DNA of 64,000 nucleotides from Erythroxylum novogranatense (taxonomy: Eukaryota; Streptophyta; Magnoliopsida; Malpighiales; Erythroxylaceae), in contig CM057228.1 in NCBI GenBank assembly GCA_029891385.1, positions 34,971,023 through 35,035,022 of the forward strand, in the 5' to 3' direction. Below, in pieces: positions 22,051 to 35,464 of the stretch. A model generated the notes under the pieces. That model had not been told where the DNA came from and searched no databases. It saw only the letters and a list, made by a program, of their open reading frames with translations. A program made the translations under genes and the position numbers. Numbering within the stretch: the first letter of the stretch is position 1; each line of letters starts with the position of its first letter.

Positions 22051-25000
22051 GATTCATTCGAACTAAAAAAAATGTCCGACATCTGGGAACAAATATCTTA
22101 CAAATAATACTATCGCATTGGAAACCTAGACTAAGACAATATCCAAACCAGTGAAACGAATCCGGTATAATTTTTTTTCTTTCTTTTTCTTATTAATTCC
22201 TTTCATCTGATTTCCATCCATAAAAAATCCAAAATTCATCTTTTAATCAATTCTTAATTTTTTCTATCCATATTTGAATCTAAAATTTGGCAGCATAACG
22301 GCTGCATTTTAACAAACCCAAACCTATAAAAGGGTTTCAAAACTCACTTCTATAATACCAGCTCAATCAACACACAACTCCTTGGACGTCCCATCCAGAA
22401 TCCAAACTCAATCCAAAACCCAAATCAATCATATTCATATATAACTACAATTTCTATCTCAAAATCATATAAAATTTTATAACTCAAATACCATACATAA
22501 TTTCCTAAACTAGACACAAATATATATCTCAAATCCATACATAACTTCATCATTCATATACATCATAGACATCATACTCAATTATACACAAGTTCATACT
22601 TCTCATACATCCCGAAATAAATGCTTGTAATACATTAATGGAAATTCGATGCCATATCCAAAAGCAATACCAAAAGTCCAACTTTACACAAAATACTCGT
22701 TATGCAAAAACGAACAAAAATGTCTTGATATCCTTCCATCCGATCTTTTGCTCGTATACCTAGAGATGGGGATGAAATGGGGGTGAGCTTATTGCTCGTG
22801 GATAATATGTTTATAAATTGAACAATAAGCAAAAACATTTCCCATTTATAAACTTTTCATAACATAAAGTTTATCAAAAGCTTATTTTCAAACTTTCAAC
22901 TTTTCAAAACAATCATAATCAACTTCCAAGATTTCATGATTGAAAATTTATTTTCTCATTTCACAAATTTCTCAAAATTTTACAATTCATAAATAAATTC
23001 AAAACATGAATGCACACAGATATAAACAAGATCAAAAATACATAACACATCAATTGGTTTGGGTCGGTCCAAAATAGAACGTACTGCACATTCCCGCATA
23101 GCGGTCCTGTGCAGTCGTGAATGGAACGTACTACACTTTTCCGCATATAAGGTCCAAAGTTAGCCGTGACTTATGGAGTCCGAAATCGAACTCTAGTGCC
23201 CTAGCAGGCGGTAGGAGAAGCCTTTTAAAAATGAGACAGTGCACTGACTCTAACTTATGGGACCTAACCAAACCCACATATCACATAATTCACACTTAAA
23301 AAATTCGAATTGCCCGAAGGCACGTTTTGAAAACTTAATTTTTCATATTATCGTATCGTGTCGTACTCGACACATTCACATTCAAAATTTTTCAAAACAT
23401 TTGAACGTAGTGTCATTTCATAAAGTTACATATATCACATAAATTCACATATCAAATGCACAATCATAATTCAAACAAATCAAGAATGCAACCAAATTGC
23501 AATTTATCAAAAACATAAATCAAACGAAATCACATTCTTTCAAAACAATGCAATCCTCAGTATGAACATTTTTCAAAATTTTCAAATCTTTCGAAGATTA
23601 ACAAATTCGATAATTATATCAATTTCTTAAATAATTCCTAAAAACGAGGAATTTTAATCATTCAAAAATAGTAAATCAAAAACCCCTTTTCACTTCTTGA
23701 TTTTTCGAGAACATAATTTAAGCTTACAATTCAAAATATAAACATAATACCCACCTCATATCCATGCTTGCAACTTGTCCCAAGCATTAATTTCTCCAAA
23801 GCCTTTCTTAAATCCCTAATTCATACCATAAACCCTAATTAATTCAACATCCAAAATTGAACCAATAATACTAAGCAATCACCAAAATTGAACTTGGAAA
23901 TCACAAACCCATACCATTTTCAAGCTATCTAACCCAAAAATTTATGAAAAACTCAAAGCTTAAAAATTTCTCTTACCTTCAACCTTCACATTTTCGAATT
24001 TTTCTTGGCTCCTCTTGAAGCTTTCACCGTATTCCACCTTTTTCCTCTAGAATCCACGCAAAAATCATGCTAGAAGCCCATGAAATCTGAAACCCTAGCT
24101 CTCTCTCTCTTTTTCTCCTTCTTTCTCCCCTTTTCGTGCTTCTCACCTCTCCCTCTTTCTAATTTTCGTTTCCCTCTCTTCTAAATGAAGGACAACTCCT
24201 TTCTTCCCCCTTTTATATCATTAATGGTTAGACAATGTCCAAAATGCCCTTACTTATATGCCTTAAACCTTAAACCTTTAAGTGAACTTCCAAAATTGCC
24301 CCTAAACTTTAATTTAATTCATGTCTACTTTAGGACATTTTTCTAACCATCAAAATGAAAGAATTTGCTAAAACTTCCTTCTAGGGAAATGTTCCTCATT
24401 GTCTCAATTTCGTAATGACACTAAAATTATTTAATTTGGTGTACTACATCAAAAGTTATAGTCCAAACATTTCAGACTGTCATTATGCTAAAACCTTTCC
24501 AGCACTTTAATTCCATCCTAACATTGACATTATTAAAGACTAAATTGAAATTTAAATCCTTCATAACATTTGTAGCGCTATTTCTCTAGTTTAATCCAAT
24601 TTAAGAATCACCTCATTTGGATGACTAGAGCAAAAGTTATGGCCAAAATACTTTCAGATTTTACTCATCTAAGATTGAACACTAATCCTTACTTCAATTC
24701 AGAAATTGAAGGTCTTAGGGGCTAAATTGAAATCTGATTCCTTTATATGACTTGTAGCCCCATGTCTCTATTTTATTTTTCCTCAAGAATCAGTTCAATC
24801 GGATCTCCACAGATCCCGAATTTTGCAAAAGACTGAACCATGTTTAGAAAAATTTCTCAACTGACTTTGATTAAATCAATCAACCTCAATTTATTCTCAT
24901 AAATTCACAAATTTCCTATAAGGATGTAGATAATAGTCTTAGGAATCCAACGCTTCAAAAACTAATTCAATCGGATGTCGGATGGAAAAGATATAAGCAA

Positions 25001-25773
25001 AAGATTGGACAAAAGTCAGAAGTGGAAACAATTTACCCAAAATCAGAAGGAACAAAATGGTGTCGTAGCACACAAGGGAGAGAAACAGAAGAAAAACGAC
25101 GTCGTATGAGGAAAAGGAGCAGACAAAACGACGTCGCACAGAAGGAGACCGCTATGATAACGCGTTGGACCCCATCTGCCGAGCCCAATTTCAGAAGTCT
25201 TAAACCTTGTGCTTACAACCTTGTAGGGCATTTGTTGACATTCCACAATAGTGTTGAGCGCACATAAATCAAACATCAAAATCACTTCTTGACTTTTTCA
25301 TAGAAATCATAGCTCTAAGCCTCTATTTTGTTTTGAAGCAAAAAGCACGTCAATCGGAGCTCTATAGCTTAAGATATGCTTGAAATTCCAACATGTGCTT
25401 GTACCTCAATCATGCTCTCTAAACTAACCTCTCACTTTCTTACAATCACACCTTTTCATATCAAAACCAAAAGCTACCAAATTTCATGGAGAGATACATT
25501 CATGTCTTATTAATCTATCTCCTTAAGAATCACTTCATTTGGAGATCAAACGAGGGAATTATGCCCAAAAGAGTAAACCATGTTTACACCCAAAATCAAT
25601 TTAAACCTCTATTGGCGCGATTGTCATAACTTTCAAGAAAAATGTCTGATTACTTTCTTTCTTGGACCATTTGAAAATAGACTTCTAGATATACAACTTT
25701 TATGAAGACTATAAAGTCATATTCAGCTTTTAAAATGGTTAAAAATCACCATTTCCTCAAGCTGACCCGTGGC

Positions 25774-25914
25774 TGTCTGTTAAACGGACACATACGGGCT
25801 AAAAACTCAATTTTCATTCAAAAATGTCCGTTAAACGGACATGCATTGGGCTGAGGGTCCTTTTCGCCCAAGAAGGTCCATTAAACAGACATCCATGTCC
25901 GTTTAACAGACATG
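25774..25914. repeat. GTCCGTTWAACGGACAT palindrome array in LTR C
   Basis: Four copies occur of a palindromic motif; the best is TGTCCGTTAAACGGACAT at 25,825-25,842. The others carry single changes (for example GGTCCATTAAACAGACAT). The spacing is 20-55 bp. Confidence 0.78.
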
Positions 25915-26422
25915 TGTGACCCAAACCCCTTCCAAGCCTCTCCAATGCTTCCATCCTCTATCCTAATACCATATATACTTACAATCCTCACAAATTCACT
26001 TATTCAAATGCCTAAACACTTCATAACAATCCAAACAACAAATTCATTTTACAATCTTCTCAAATCTCAACTCATTTGGTTCATCAAAACCCTAATTTCC
26101 TATCAATCCCCAAAGCTGTCACAACCACAAGTCATAAACAACATCCTAACTTGTAACAATCATATCTTTTCATTCCGATATCCTAAATTTGCATACAATA
26201 TAGCGTCGGAAAGCTAAGAAGATCATCTATAAATTTTCTTAAGACATCTTGGTCAAAACCATCATAGATTTATATAGAATTTCTTCTGAACTTAGAACAC
26301 ACAATTTCCCTTTATGAACACAATATAGTATGCAAATCTATAACACAATACATATACAAAAACACTCATTTCATACTTTGATATTTCTAAATTCCACTAA
26401 AAGATCGGGGTCCAAAAATACT

Positions 26423-27134
26423 TCCATTTTTTTATTCTAATTCATCTCATAGTTTTAATTGTAGGGATCATAGATTATCTCTTATACCATATCCAAATAT
26501 AAATCTCATATGTACTCAATCACATTGTTCACCAATGTAACCACATTATCAAATATGTACTCATAATAACTAGTCGACATAACCTCGAGAACTTCTACAC
26601 ATATCACTACCATTTGTTTCATTCTCCATACGTATGTTCTTACTCAATTTAGAATTATAGGCGCATAGCCATCTTGAAATTCTGATCTCAAATTCACTAG
26701 CACAATCTTATATTAGATCATAAATTCCACAGTTTAACCTTTCAATTCCACTTTGCTTGTACACCTTAAATCTTGTCATTTCCAACTGTATTTATTTCTT
26801 TTTCAATCAATTCATGAAAATAATTCCACATCCATATCAATTTAAGTACATTTCCCCAATAAAATTCCGTTACCGAATTTGCTGACATAACTACAAATAC
26901 TGAATCTATGTCTAACATATCGAACTACGTCATATTTATTATTTCTAAATACCCACAACTTTCCTTTTCCCCTATTAATTCTAACAACTCAAACCCTGAA
27001 CAATTTTTCATGTGTATGGTTTATACACATGCGACTCAGACTAAGGATCAGTCGTTGTGGCATGTTAAAACTTGTCAAACATGCATGTAACTTGAGACAT
27101 CTTTCCAAATATACCCATGTAAGATCTCAATTTT
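26423..27134 (-). mobile_element. 5' interior of element O (no recognisable coding)
   Basis: About 0.7 kb between solo LTR C and the O primer-binding site. On the minus strand this should be leader or gag, but no frame longer than about 60 codons and no gag motif can be seen. Confidence 0.55.
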
Positions 27135-27148
27135 GGGCTCTGATACCA
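27135..27148 (-). other. Primer-binding site of element O (initiator tRNA-Met type)
   Basis: Plus-strand GGGCTCTGATACCA is the reverse complement of TGGTATCAGAGCCC. It lies five bases inside the LTR boundary at 27,154, with the usual offset, and confirms the minus orientation. Confidence 0.88.
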
Positions 27149-27153
27149 AACAA

Positions 27154-30100
27154 TGTTGGGCACCGTTTCCAGAACCCAACAGTTGGAAACAATTCATAAA
27201 CGTGAGCGCATTAACCTATAAGGTTAATTCCATGGAATCTCTTTAGCCATCATCGGTTCCCTCTCATCATTCTCATAACATCTCAAGCCACAAAGGCGAG
27301 CCCACATAACGGAATCACAATAATCACAATTGATTTTTTTGGACAATTTTAGCTCTTAGTCTCTAGTTTATTTTGGAGCAAGAACCAACTCAATCGAAGT
27401 TCTATAGATGAAGATATGCTTGAAAATCCAAAGTGCGTTCATAACCCTGTCATGCTCTTCCAACCGATCCCTCATTTTCTTTCCATCAATTTTTTTGAAT
27501 TCATCACCAATGGATATCAATTTTTATGGAAAGTTAGAAAAATGTGTTGGTAATCCAATTCTTTAAGAATCACTTCATTTGGAGGTCAGTTCATGAAGTT
27601 ATGACCAAAAGAATCGACCAAGCTCATGTTCTTAATCATGTTGAACCTATCTCGGGACAATTGACATAAATTTCACTAAAGATGTTGGATTAATGTTTTT
27701 TTTAGATGGTTATGAAGAGGACTTCTAGATCTACAACTTTTGTGAAGAACTTAAAATGAGATGTTGTCATTTGGAGGGTCAAAACATGGACCGTGTGATC
27801 CAATACGAGCAGACCGTGTAACTTTTGGGTCTGGCAGTTTTTCAGCATCAGGAATACACGACCGGTGTGATTTTACACGGCCTGACCGTGTAATCTTCAG
27901 GTTTACCAAAAATTTTCACTCTCCAAGACCCCTCCAATGGATCCTAAACCCATCCTAACATCCCTTTTACTCATAATCTTTCCAAATCGAACAATCTTAG
28001 TGCGATATCACTCCATATGCTCTAATTATTAGGGATACACGTCCTATGCAACATCACCTACTTTAACGATCATATCTCTCAACTTAGATATCCAAAAATT
28101 GCATACTTTATACCTTTAGAAAGATAAGAGGATAAGCTACAACTTTTATAAAGACAACTTTATCTAATTTATCATATATTAATACAGATTTTTTCCTGAA
28201 ACCAGAACACAAACTTTTCCCTCATGAAAAACTTGAGAATTATCCCAACTTCACTTCCTCTATTGCAATATCATTCATCACGATTTCAACTACCAATTGG
28301 AATTCGTCAAACTCTCAACCGCAATTCATTTGACTTTTTATATTCGATTACATCTCATCATTCATGATTCCTATCTTTCTTTTCCATAACATCTCACTTA
28401 TGTATATATATATATATATATATAACAACAATTCATATTCAAAGTTCATCCACTCAAGTGGAGAACTTCTTCAAATATATCTAAATCCAACTCAACTCAT
28501 ATCATCCATACACAATTCGTATTTCATTAATTTCATAAGATTAAGTGTTTACAAAGCTTTAATGACATCTCATACCACAATACATCATCAATATCAAAAT
28601 CCAAAATACAAAAGATGCAAAACCCAATAGTTCTTGAAATGTATCTAAAGGCTTGCCTTTACAAAATCTAACTTCAAATACAAAATATGCATAATCGAAA
28701 TTATTCCTTGACTCTTGATTTCTCGATCTCATTCTTTTCACCTGAAGATGAGACGGAAAGGGGGTGAGTTTAAAGGCTCGTGGGTAACATAAAATGTTCA
28801 TTGTCACAGAAAATTCTTATTAAATCATAAAACACATGGTTCTTAAATTTTTAACCAACTTCACAATAAAACAAATCATGTATGCATCAATCTTGTCATA
28901 AACACATAAATACATCATAATGGTTTGGGTTGGTCCAAAACAAAACATATTACACATTTTCCTATAAGGGTCCTGTGTAGCAGTGAACAAAACGTACTAT
29001 CGCAATCCTACAAAATGGTCTTGCGTAGTAGTGAACTTATGGGAGTCCATAAAGGAGATCCATGTCACTAGCGGGTAGGCGGGAGAAGCTTTTAGTCAAA
29101 GTGAACTTGACATACTTAAGGGACCTAACCAAACCCACATAACATGCATTTCATAACTTGTAAACATGTTGCCCAAATGGCACATTTTCAAAACATGTTT
29201 TTGATGAACATGAAATATTTCATAAACACTTCCATCATCTTTTCACAATTAATCAACCAAATTAAAGTTTCAAGCATATTGCAATTTCTCAAATCATTCC
29301 AAAAACAGCAAATGCCACAATTATAAAGCAATGAAAATCATTTTATTTTTTTGACTAAAAAGAAAACATAATGGCTCATTATCCAATTATAAACATGAAA
29401 TCCACTTTATTTCGCTTGAGAATCCAAACTCAATTGTTCCCTTCCTCTTGCTCTTGGATAGGGCTTCTCTTGATTTCCTATATCAAACCAATTTCTCATT
29501 CAATTTTAATTCAATAAAATCCCTAAACTTCAAAATCATAAAAAATGAAATCAACACAAATTAAGCTCAAATCTAACCTACCCATAGTCTATCTAAGTTA
29601 GAAAACCCAAAACCTAACTTAGAAACCCTAAAATCAAAGGGGTTCCTCTTAAACCAACTTCTTTCTCCATTCATCCCCAACAAAAAAACCCTTTTCTTTT
29701 TCTAACTCCTTCTTTAACAAAGCAAGAAAAAAATAAAGCTTACCTTGAACAAATCTTCTTCTTCCTTCTTCTTCTTTCCCTCTTCTTCTTCTTTCCTTCT
29801 TCTTTTCTTCTCTCCACGACTCTCTCTCCCTCCTCTGTCTTGTAATTTTTGTTTTTTTCCTCTCCAATGTAAGCCAAGTCTTCTTTCTTTCTTTTATACC
29901 CTTAATGAATCTAAAATGTCTACTTTGCCCTTCACTTAAAGCCTTATGCCTTTTAAGCTTAAGTGACTTACCAACTTTGCCCTTGATATCATCTTATTAC
30001 CTTAATTCAATTAACCCATGTCATAAAGGCTTACTCATATTAACATGTTAATTAACTTTACAAAATAACATAATTTGATAACATTTTCTTCTAATAAGGT

Positions 30101-30625
30101 AATAACTCATGCCTAGCTCCTTCCAAAAGTCCAGACATTTTCTAATAAGGTAAATGAAGGAATTTGATAACACTTCCTTCTAAAAAAATGTTCCCCATTG
30201 TCTTAATTTTCTAATGACATCAAAATCGTTCAATTTAGTTCAGAAATCCAAAAGTTATATCCCAAACATTTCTGAACTATTCTTATACTAAAATAATATT
30301 TTGTGCTCAAATTCCATACAGAAATTGAAATTCTTTGAGACTAAATTAGAACTTAATTTCATCAGATAAGTTGTAGCCATATTTCTCTATTTTAATCCAA
30401 ATTAAGAATCATCTCATTTGGTTAGAGCTAAAATACCAAAGCATACTCAATGAAAATGTTTCAACTTCTAACTTCCAATATTTCACATATAACTCATCTT
30501 GTACATAAATATCTTTTCTACTTCACTTCAAATTCAAGAATTCTTCTTTTCTTTATACATAACTAAACACCAACAATTTCTTACTTAATAGTTCTAACTT
30601 CCAAAAAATAATTCAGGGTCCAACT
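27154..30625 (-). mobile_element. 5' LTR of element O (3.5 kb)
   Basis: Plus-strand boundaries are TGTTGGGCACC at 27,154 and GGGTCCAACT at 30,625; the outer terminal base has changed relative to the 3' LTR (CCAACA). The outer 1.05 kb matches 1-1,030. It includes a (TA)n tract (28,403-28,424), an ACACGGTC/ACCGTGTAA motif group (27,785-27,900) and a TTC-rich tract (29,746-29,830). Its target duplication cannot be checked because the other LTR runs off the window. ORFs here are spurious. Confidence 0.82.
28403..28424. repeat. (TA)n microsatellite
   Basis: About eleven uninterrupted TA dinucleotides within the O LTR. Confidence 0.95.
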
Positions 30626-33253
30626 CTTCTCCTTACCTTTTATAACCTTTTGGACATCAGCCTTTTAGCTAGTGAATGTATTTCCAGAAAATCATTCAAT
30701 AGACAAAAGGTCACTCTTTTAATAACCTGCAATACTTTATCATAAACTTTTAAAAAGCTACACTTTTTATAACAATTAGCCACAATGCCTCTAATTTTTG
30801 TTTGAAGTGATTGATAGCATTGATGACATGTTTCCATTGGTAAACATATAGGTTCCACACTCTACATCTGTGACAATTATCCACTAAGAGACAAAGTACA
30901 TTAGGCAATAGAAAAAAATGTAGCTATAAGTACAATTATTGTTGCCTTTAATATAAAGGCAACATAATTTGTATCGTTACAAGAAGTGGCACTTCAATAA
31001 GTATAACACAATCGAATTTATTGATTAGGAAACAAAATAGAAAATGTTGTTTTAAGTTTTAACAAAGACAACATATTAGTTTTAAACTATAGCATAAATT
31101 TTAAATAGATATTGTAACACTTTAAGTCTTTTAGGTAACATAATGAATTTTTTAAGCAACAATTTATAACAATGAAAACAAAATTTATTATTTCATTAAC
31201 AATAATATTTAACATAAAAGCAATACCAATAATATTTAATGTAAAAATAATCTCTTATCATTATGTAGGCAACATCTATATATACATTAAAAACAATATA
31301 TAGATATTAATGTACTTATTATCAAAGGTAAAGATCAAAAACTGCATTTATATATAATATATAGTTCATAAGCACTTGAAAAATCAACATTTAACATATT
31401 CAAAATACAAAACAAAAATTACTAGCTAAATTATTCATCTACAATATCATCTGCCATTCCATATATATATAAATGATTTAATCTAAATACTAAACAAAAC
31501 CCATATGTATGGACACTCCAAAATTCTTCTTGAAGAACCTCCTTATCCACTTCTAATCATCACCATCTCAAAAAATAGAAATAAGAAGTATATTAGAATT
31601 GTAAAATACTATGCTCACAAACAAAGTTGATATATCTAAAAACTGAAATACTAACTACTTTATTATGGCCTTAATTTAATCAAGAAAATAATATAGTCTA
31701 AAAACTAACAACGTAATAATTCAATTCTTTTATAAACAAATTTAGAAAGTATGAACATAAACAATTAATCTTTAAAAAAAGATGACAAGATAACGTACAA
31801 CAGCAGTGAATTAAGGAAATGAAATCATTTAGGATCTCACAAGAAGGCTAAAAGTTGGAAGGAAATCATTCTTTTGAAATGATTAAGGAAATGAAATCAT
31901 TCTCTTACAATGAAGTTGGAAGCAGTCAAATCAATCAATTGAGTAGTGGAACATATGTAAAGAGAAACGAACATCCAATTTATAAGTTGTATTCTGCAGT
32001 CCAACAAGAACATCTGCTATTATCACAAAAGAAACTTCTACACTAGAAATTAAACAAAATGAAATGTGACAGTCCCAGTAGCAATTCTTAGTCCTAACTA
32101 CATCTAGAAGTACAACATATTGAACAATAGACTTTGATAGTACAAAGAGTGATGTAGGACAAATAAAAGAATTATTAATTAGTAGCTAAAATTGCAGTAT
32201 TAACTTAATAATGTTTGTTTCATGAGGTCTGTGTTAAAAGTGCTAACAAATTCAAAAAGATTGTCTTACCTAAACATGCTTGTAATGAGCATCTGAACAA
32301 ATATAGAACTCACTGGCAACCAAGCCTTATTCAATCTTCATGCCTGAGGTTTTGTTGAGATAACACCAAATAAACTCAACATTGATACAATCAACACTGG
32401 TATCAAATTCTACACACCAACAAAATATTGAAATAAGAATAAAGAAAAGAAAGATGGACAAACAAAGATATAAAAATTGTTTTAAATTTTGAAATTAAAC
32501 AACATTTCAGCAATCCTAATAGAATCATTGTCAAACAAGAAAGAAAATAGCTCCTACTTTATTACTGTCATCTGGTATAACATGTGAAGTGGGAAATCCT
32601 GAACTAGAAGTTAAACAATTTAAAAGTAAGTTACCCAATTTTTTTATTGTCATCTACAATCTTATCAATCCTCAATTAGATCTGATCATACCTTTGCCTT
32701 CCCCTACAAAAAAATAACATAGTAAAAAGGAATAATCTTTTATAGCCTTTCTTTTTTGTGCCACAATTCCAATAACCCTAATATCTTAAAGAGCAGGTTA
32801 AAGTATGAACAAATTAGATCCTGGCCACTATGGAGACAAAAAAGGAAACCAAGCATAAACGTAACTCATAGCTCTTAAATAAAACATAAATAGTTAATAT
32901 TATTTACGCAAAAAAAAATTAAAAGAGCAACGGGGTTCAAAAGATAAGTTTCCTACAAACTAATAGGAATACGAGATGGCAAGTTAGGAATTTTGTGTTA
33001 TGTTGAATTCACTCTACATCCACTTGAATAAGGAAAAAAAGTCCGCAAACCTACAAATGATATAAACTAAAAACATACATGCAGATTTACAAAACTAATG
33101 AAATGCTAGGACAATGTACATCCACATGAATTAAACAAAAGGGATGATCATCCAGCAAATGCACAAACATTATAGTAACAATCAATCACTAAAATAGAAA
33201 GGACAGATCTTTCTAGAATAATACACAATGAATGCACAAGTCAAAATATATTA
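30626..33253. other. AT-rich intergenic DNA, GCAACA-rich at its left end
   Basis: No supported gene. 30,935-31,300 holds repeated GCAACA/GACAACA/GTAACA words and a 9-bp hairpin, GTTGCCTTT and AAAGGCAAC around AATAT (30,940-30,963). A 19-bp direct repeat TTAAGGAAATGAAATCATT occurs at 31,811-31,829 and 31,883-31,901. The GCAACA-rich part resembles the subterminal repeats of CACTA-type DNA transposons, but no CACTA terminus was found. Confidence 0.5.
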
Positions 33254-33259
33254 ACTTAC

Positions 33260-33415
33260 ATATATAATTAAGGTTATGTCGAATTTTATTATGCATCCAT
33301 TAGAAATCTCATTCGGGTCACCCCAATGTCTACTTCCATAATCAGGATGGTTGACAGGCCTCTCAATCAAGAGTGGTATGTTAAGGCTACCTATGTCTAC
33401 CGGCTCCCACTTCTT
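33260..33415 (-). pseudogene. KAPP: FHA-domain exon fragment, KAPP/PP2C-70-like (second half)
   Basis: On the minus strand an AG acceptor is followed by one open frame of about 52 codons: KWEPVDIGSLNIPLL, then HPDYGSRHWGDPNEIS, then a decayed end just before a GTAAGT donor at 33,259-33,254. The KWE-VD-GSLN core and HPD-GSRHWGDP are features of the FHA domain of plant kinase-associated protein phosphatase (protein phosphatase 2C 70), which binds phosphorylated receptor kinases. In FHA domains GSLN is normally followed by GT, which supports phosphopeptide binding; here it reads IP. The downstream PP2C catalytic exons were not found. Confidence 0.75.
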
Positions 33416-33519
33416 TTTTTTAGAGTAAAAAACTATTCTTTAATAATGTGTGCATCATGAATAAGAAGAAATCATTCATTAAAATCAAGGTTATAAAGTT
33501 ATTTAGTAGTTACATCCAC

Positions 33520-33686
33520 ATTTCAATTAATCATCGCATGCTTCCTTGAAACCTCTGAATCCTTCAATACCAAGTCACTAGAAACCCTCCCAAGAGTCAG
33601 TGGAAGCCTTGAAGAACTTGATGACTGCATAGAATAGTGGAGCCCATAATAAGGGCCAAAGATGACCTCAAGAGAAAGGCAGTTGC
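33520..33686 (-). pseudogene. KAPP: FHA-domain exon fragment, KAPP/PP2C-70-like (first half)
   Basis: After a GTGCAG acceptor the frame reads CLSLEVIFGPYYG, then SRLPLTLGRVSSDLVLKDSE and VSRKHAMIN. LGR, the LxLxD-SE-VSRKHA core and the spacing are diagnostic of an FHA N-terminal half, and the wording is closest to KAPP. An in-frame TGA follows AMIN where the family has tryptophan (TGG), then AAT and a GTG at the expected splice point. Together with 33,260-33,415 this makes two consecutive exons of one FHA domain separated by a 104-bp intron, so the copy came from genomic DNA and not from a processed transcript. Confidence 0.78.
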
Positions 33687-35460
33687 CTGCACTTCTAAAC
33701 GAATAATATGGTAACATGCTTTTATATTTAAAGAAACAATAGTTCATATCAATATCTTGCTACAAGTGGGATAAGACAAGCACTTTGATCAGCGATAACC
33801 GTGTCAAAATTCTATGTCAAACTAACCAAATAAAAAAACTGAGATAATTTTAGGACACCAATCAAAAGTAGAAGTATAAATTGTTGCACGCATTTGATTC
33901 AAGCCTCCATTATAGGAAATTTTGAGAAAACCTTGGCTTATACAACTTCCTGAGAAACAATAGATGTTAAAGTTTTTCTCTTATAACATTTAGTATGTTA
34001 TAACATAAACAAACACAAAGATGTACAACATTTCCTAAACACACACAAATTTCTCTCCCTTGTGGTAAATCTATGAGACTAAATTTTTAATTTTTTTCTT
34101 CATAAAGACAATCAAGAAGATAAATACCCCAACTCTCAAAGTGTGTTATTTTCTTGTAAGAATCATCAAAAGGCCGAGTTATTCTAAAATATGCATTTTC
34201 TCACATGTTTTCCATGTTTTATTATAAACAATTGACAATAAAAAATTTTTATCAAACCAAGAATTATCTATATAAAGCATCGTGCATTTGTTACATCTCA
34301 CTCCACATGCTCAAAACTGATGGATTACAATGAATGAAAAAAGTATTTTCAAAAAGAAATATTTGTGCCAATTAGTCCTTCGTTTTAAATCTCTCTCTTT
34401 TTTGCTCTTTATTAATTATGTTACCTAATTAGGTATTCTATGATCTGAGTTTCCCAAGCCAAGATACAAGGGACAACTGCTAAGTCGTGACTCTTAATTC
34501 TTTAGTCTCTATAAATGTATAATAGGCTTTCTATAATTGAGAGGAAACTCAAGTATGCAGTCTTAAACATTGAAATTCACTTCCACTACTTCCTTTTTTG
34601 GGGTATTCCTTCTTTCTTACAAACCACATTCCAAATTAATGAAACAACTATAGATTTACAATCCAAGTGTAAAATGGATAGATCCATTATGTCCATATTC
34701 AACCATTTTCTTACTTGCAACCAAAATGTTAAAACTCATCTTTATTAAAAGAAAACTTGAAACTCCTTTTTCTTTATCATTTTATAGTTTTTATGCCCTT
34801 AAATTCATCAATTTACTAGCAGTATGAACTTCTTCAATATTTCAAGGACAATAAACATGCAAAACAAATCCTACTAAAGAGTTATACATCCTTTGTGAAA
34901 CTAACATGGATCTTAAAATCAGGTTCCATAACAATTCATAGCAAATTTGTTTTAGTATTTCAGACAAAGTCTAAACCCCACGTGGTGAAATTGGTTCCAT
35001 TTCTTCCTACACTAGTTTCCATAAATATTTGCAAATGAGCAGCCCCAACCCAAACATGTTTACATGACACAGACGTCGTTTGGTTCCCTGTTGATTACTT
35101 AACTTTGGAGCCTCACATAGTTTTAGTTTTCTTTCCTTACCACCATTTCGTTTAGAATTAGAATTTTTACCTATTTTGCTCCATTTAATAGACCAAAACC
35201 TTTTTTTCCCATTCTTGCAACACTGTGAATCTGAAACAGTTCCAACACTTAACAATCACGATACCACAAGGCTAATTTGTTGTTGGTAAAATTCCTCCCT
35301 TTGACCCTTTTACAAATCCACTTCTCATAATTTTCCATTTTCAATAAATAACACTCTTACCTAGCAGATAACAACTCCTTACCTCAACTATTTCCTTTAT
35401 TTAACCCTAAAATTTTTTTAAAAGTACATGGAAGATAAATTTCTCATAATAAGGGAATGA
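33687..35460. other. Non-coding DNA between gene fragments
   Basis: AT-rich and without a supported gene. If the FHA exons and the exon at 35,465-35,638 belong to one captured gene, this is intron. The ORF at 35,007-35,255 (minus) has no recognisable domain. Confidence 0.45.
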
Positions 35461-35464
35461 ACGC

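Larger units (their letters stand above)
21674..26417 (-). mobile_element. Solo LTR C (4.7 kb, related to the LTR of element O)
   Basis: The segment starts TGTTGGGACCCGATC and ends GATCGGGGTCCAAAA, with a 5-bp duplication and no interior, so it is a solo LTR left by LTR-LTR recombination. The terminal CA has become AA. It shares blocks with the O LTR in the same orientation, for example GGTCCTGTG and GGGACCTAACCAAACCCACAT (23,057-23,285 against 28,920-29,140). At 4,744 bp it is very long for an LTR. It contains CGAAT/CGAAA low-complexity DNA (21,700-22,050), ACGACGTCG motifs (25,085-25,136) and a TGTCCGTTAAACGGACAT palindrome array (25,774-25,914). It carries no gene. Confidence 0.82.

Noticed and set aside
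29649..29939. ORFs with Glu/Arg/Lys or Ser/Phe runs
   Set aside because: They translate the TTC/TCT microsatellite of the O LTR on either strand.
30620..30640. Second polypurine tract next to the O 5' LTR
   Set aside because: CTTCTCCTTACC after 30,625 resembles the tract at 1,031-1,043, but the 5' LTR should have none there; I treat it as chance because no further interior follows.
32267..32340. Minus-strand exon ending at GTAAGA near 32,270
   Set aside because: A short frame (EFYICSDAHYKHV) precedes a donor-like site, but a stop lies at the junction and no protein is recognised.
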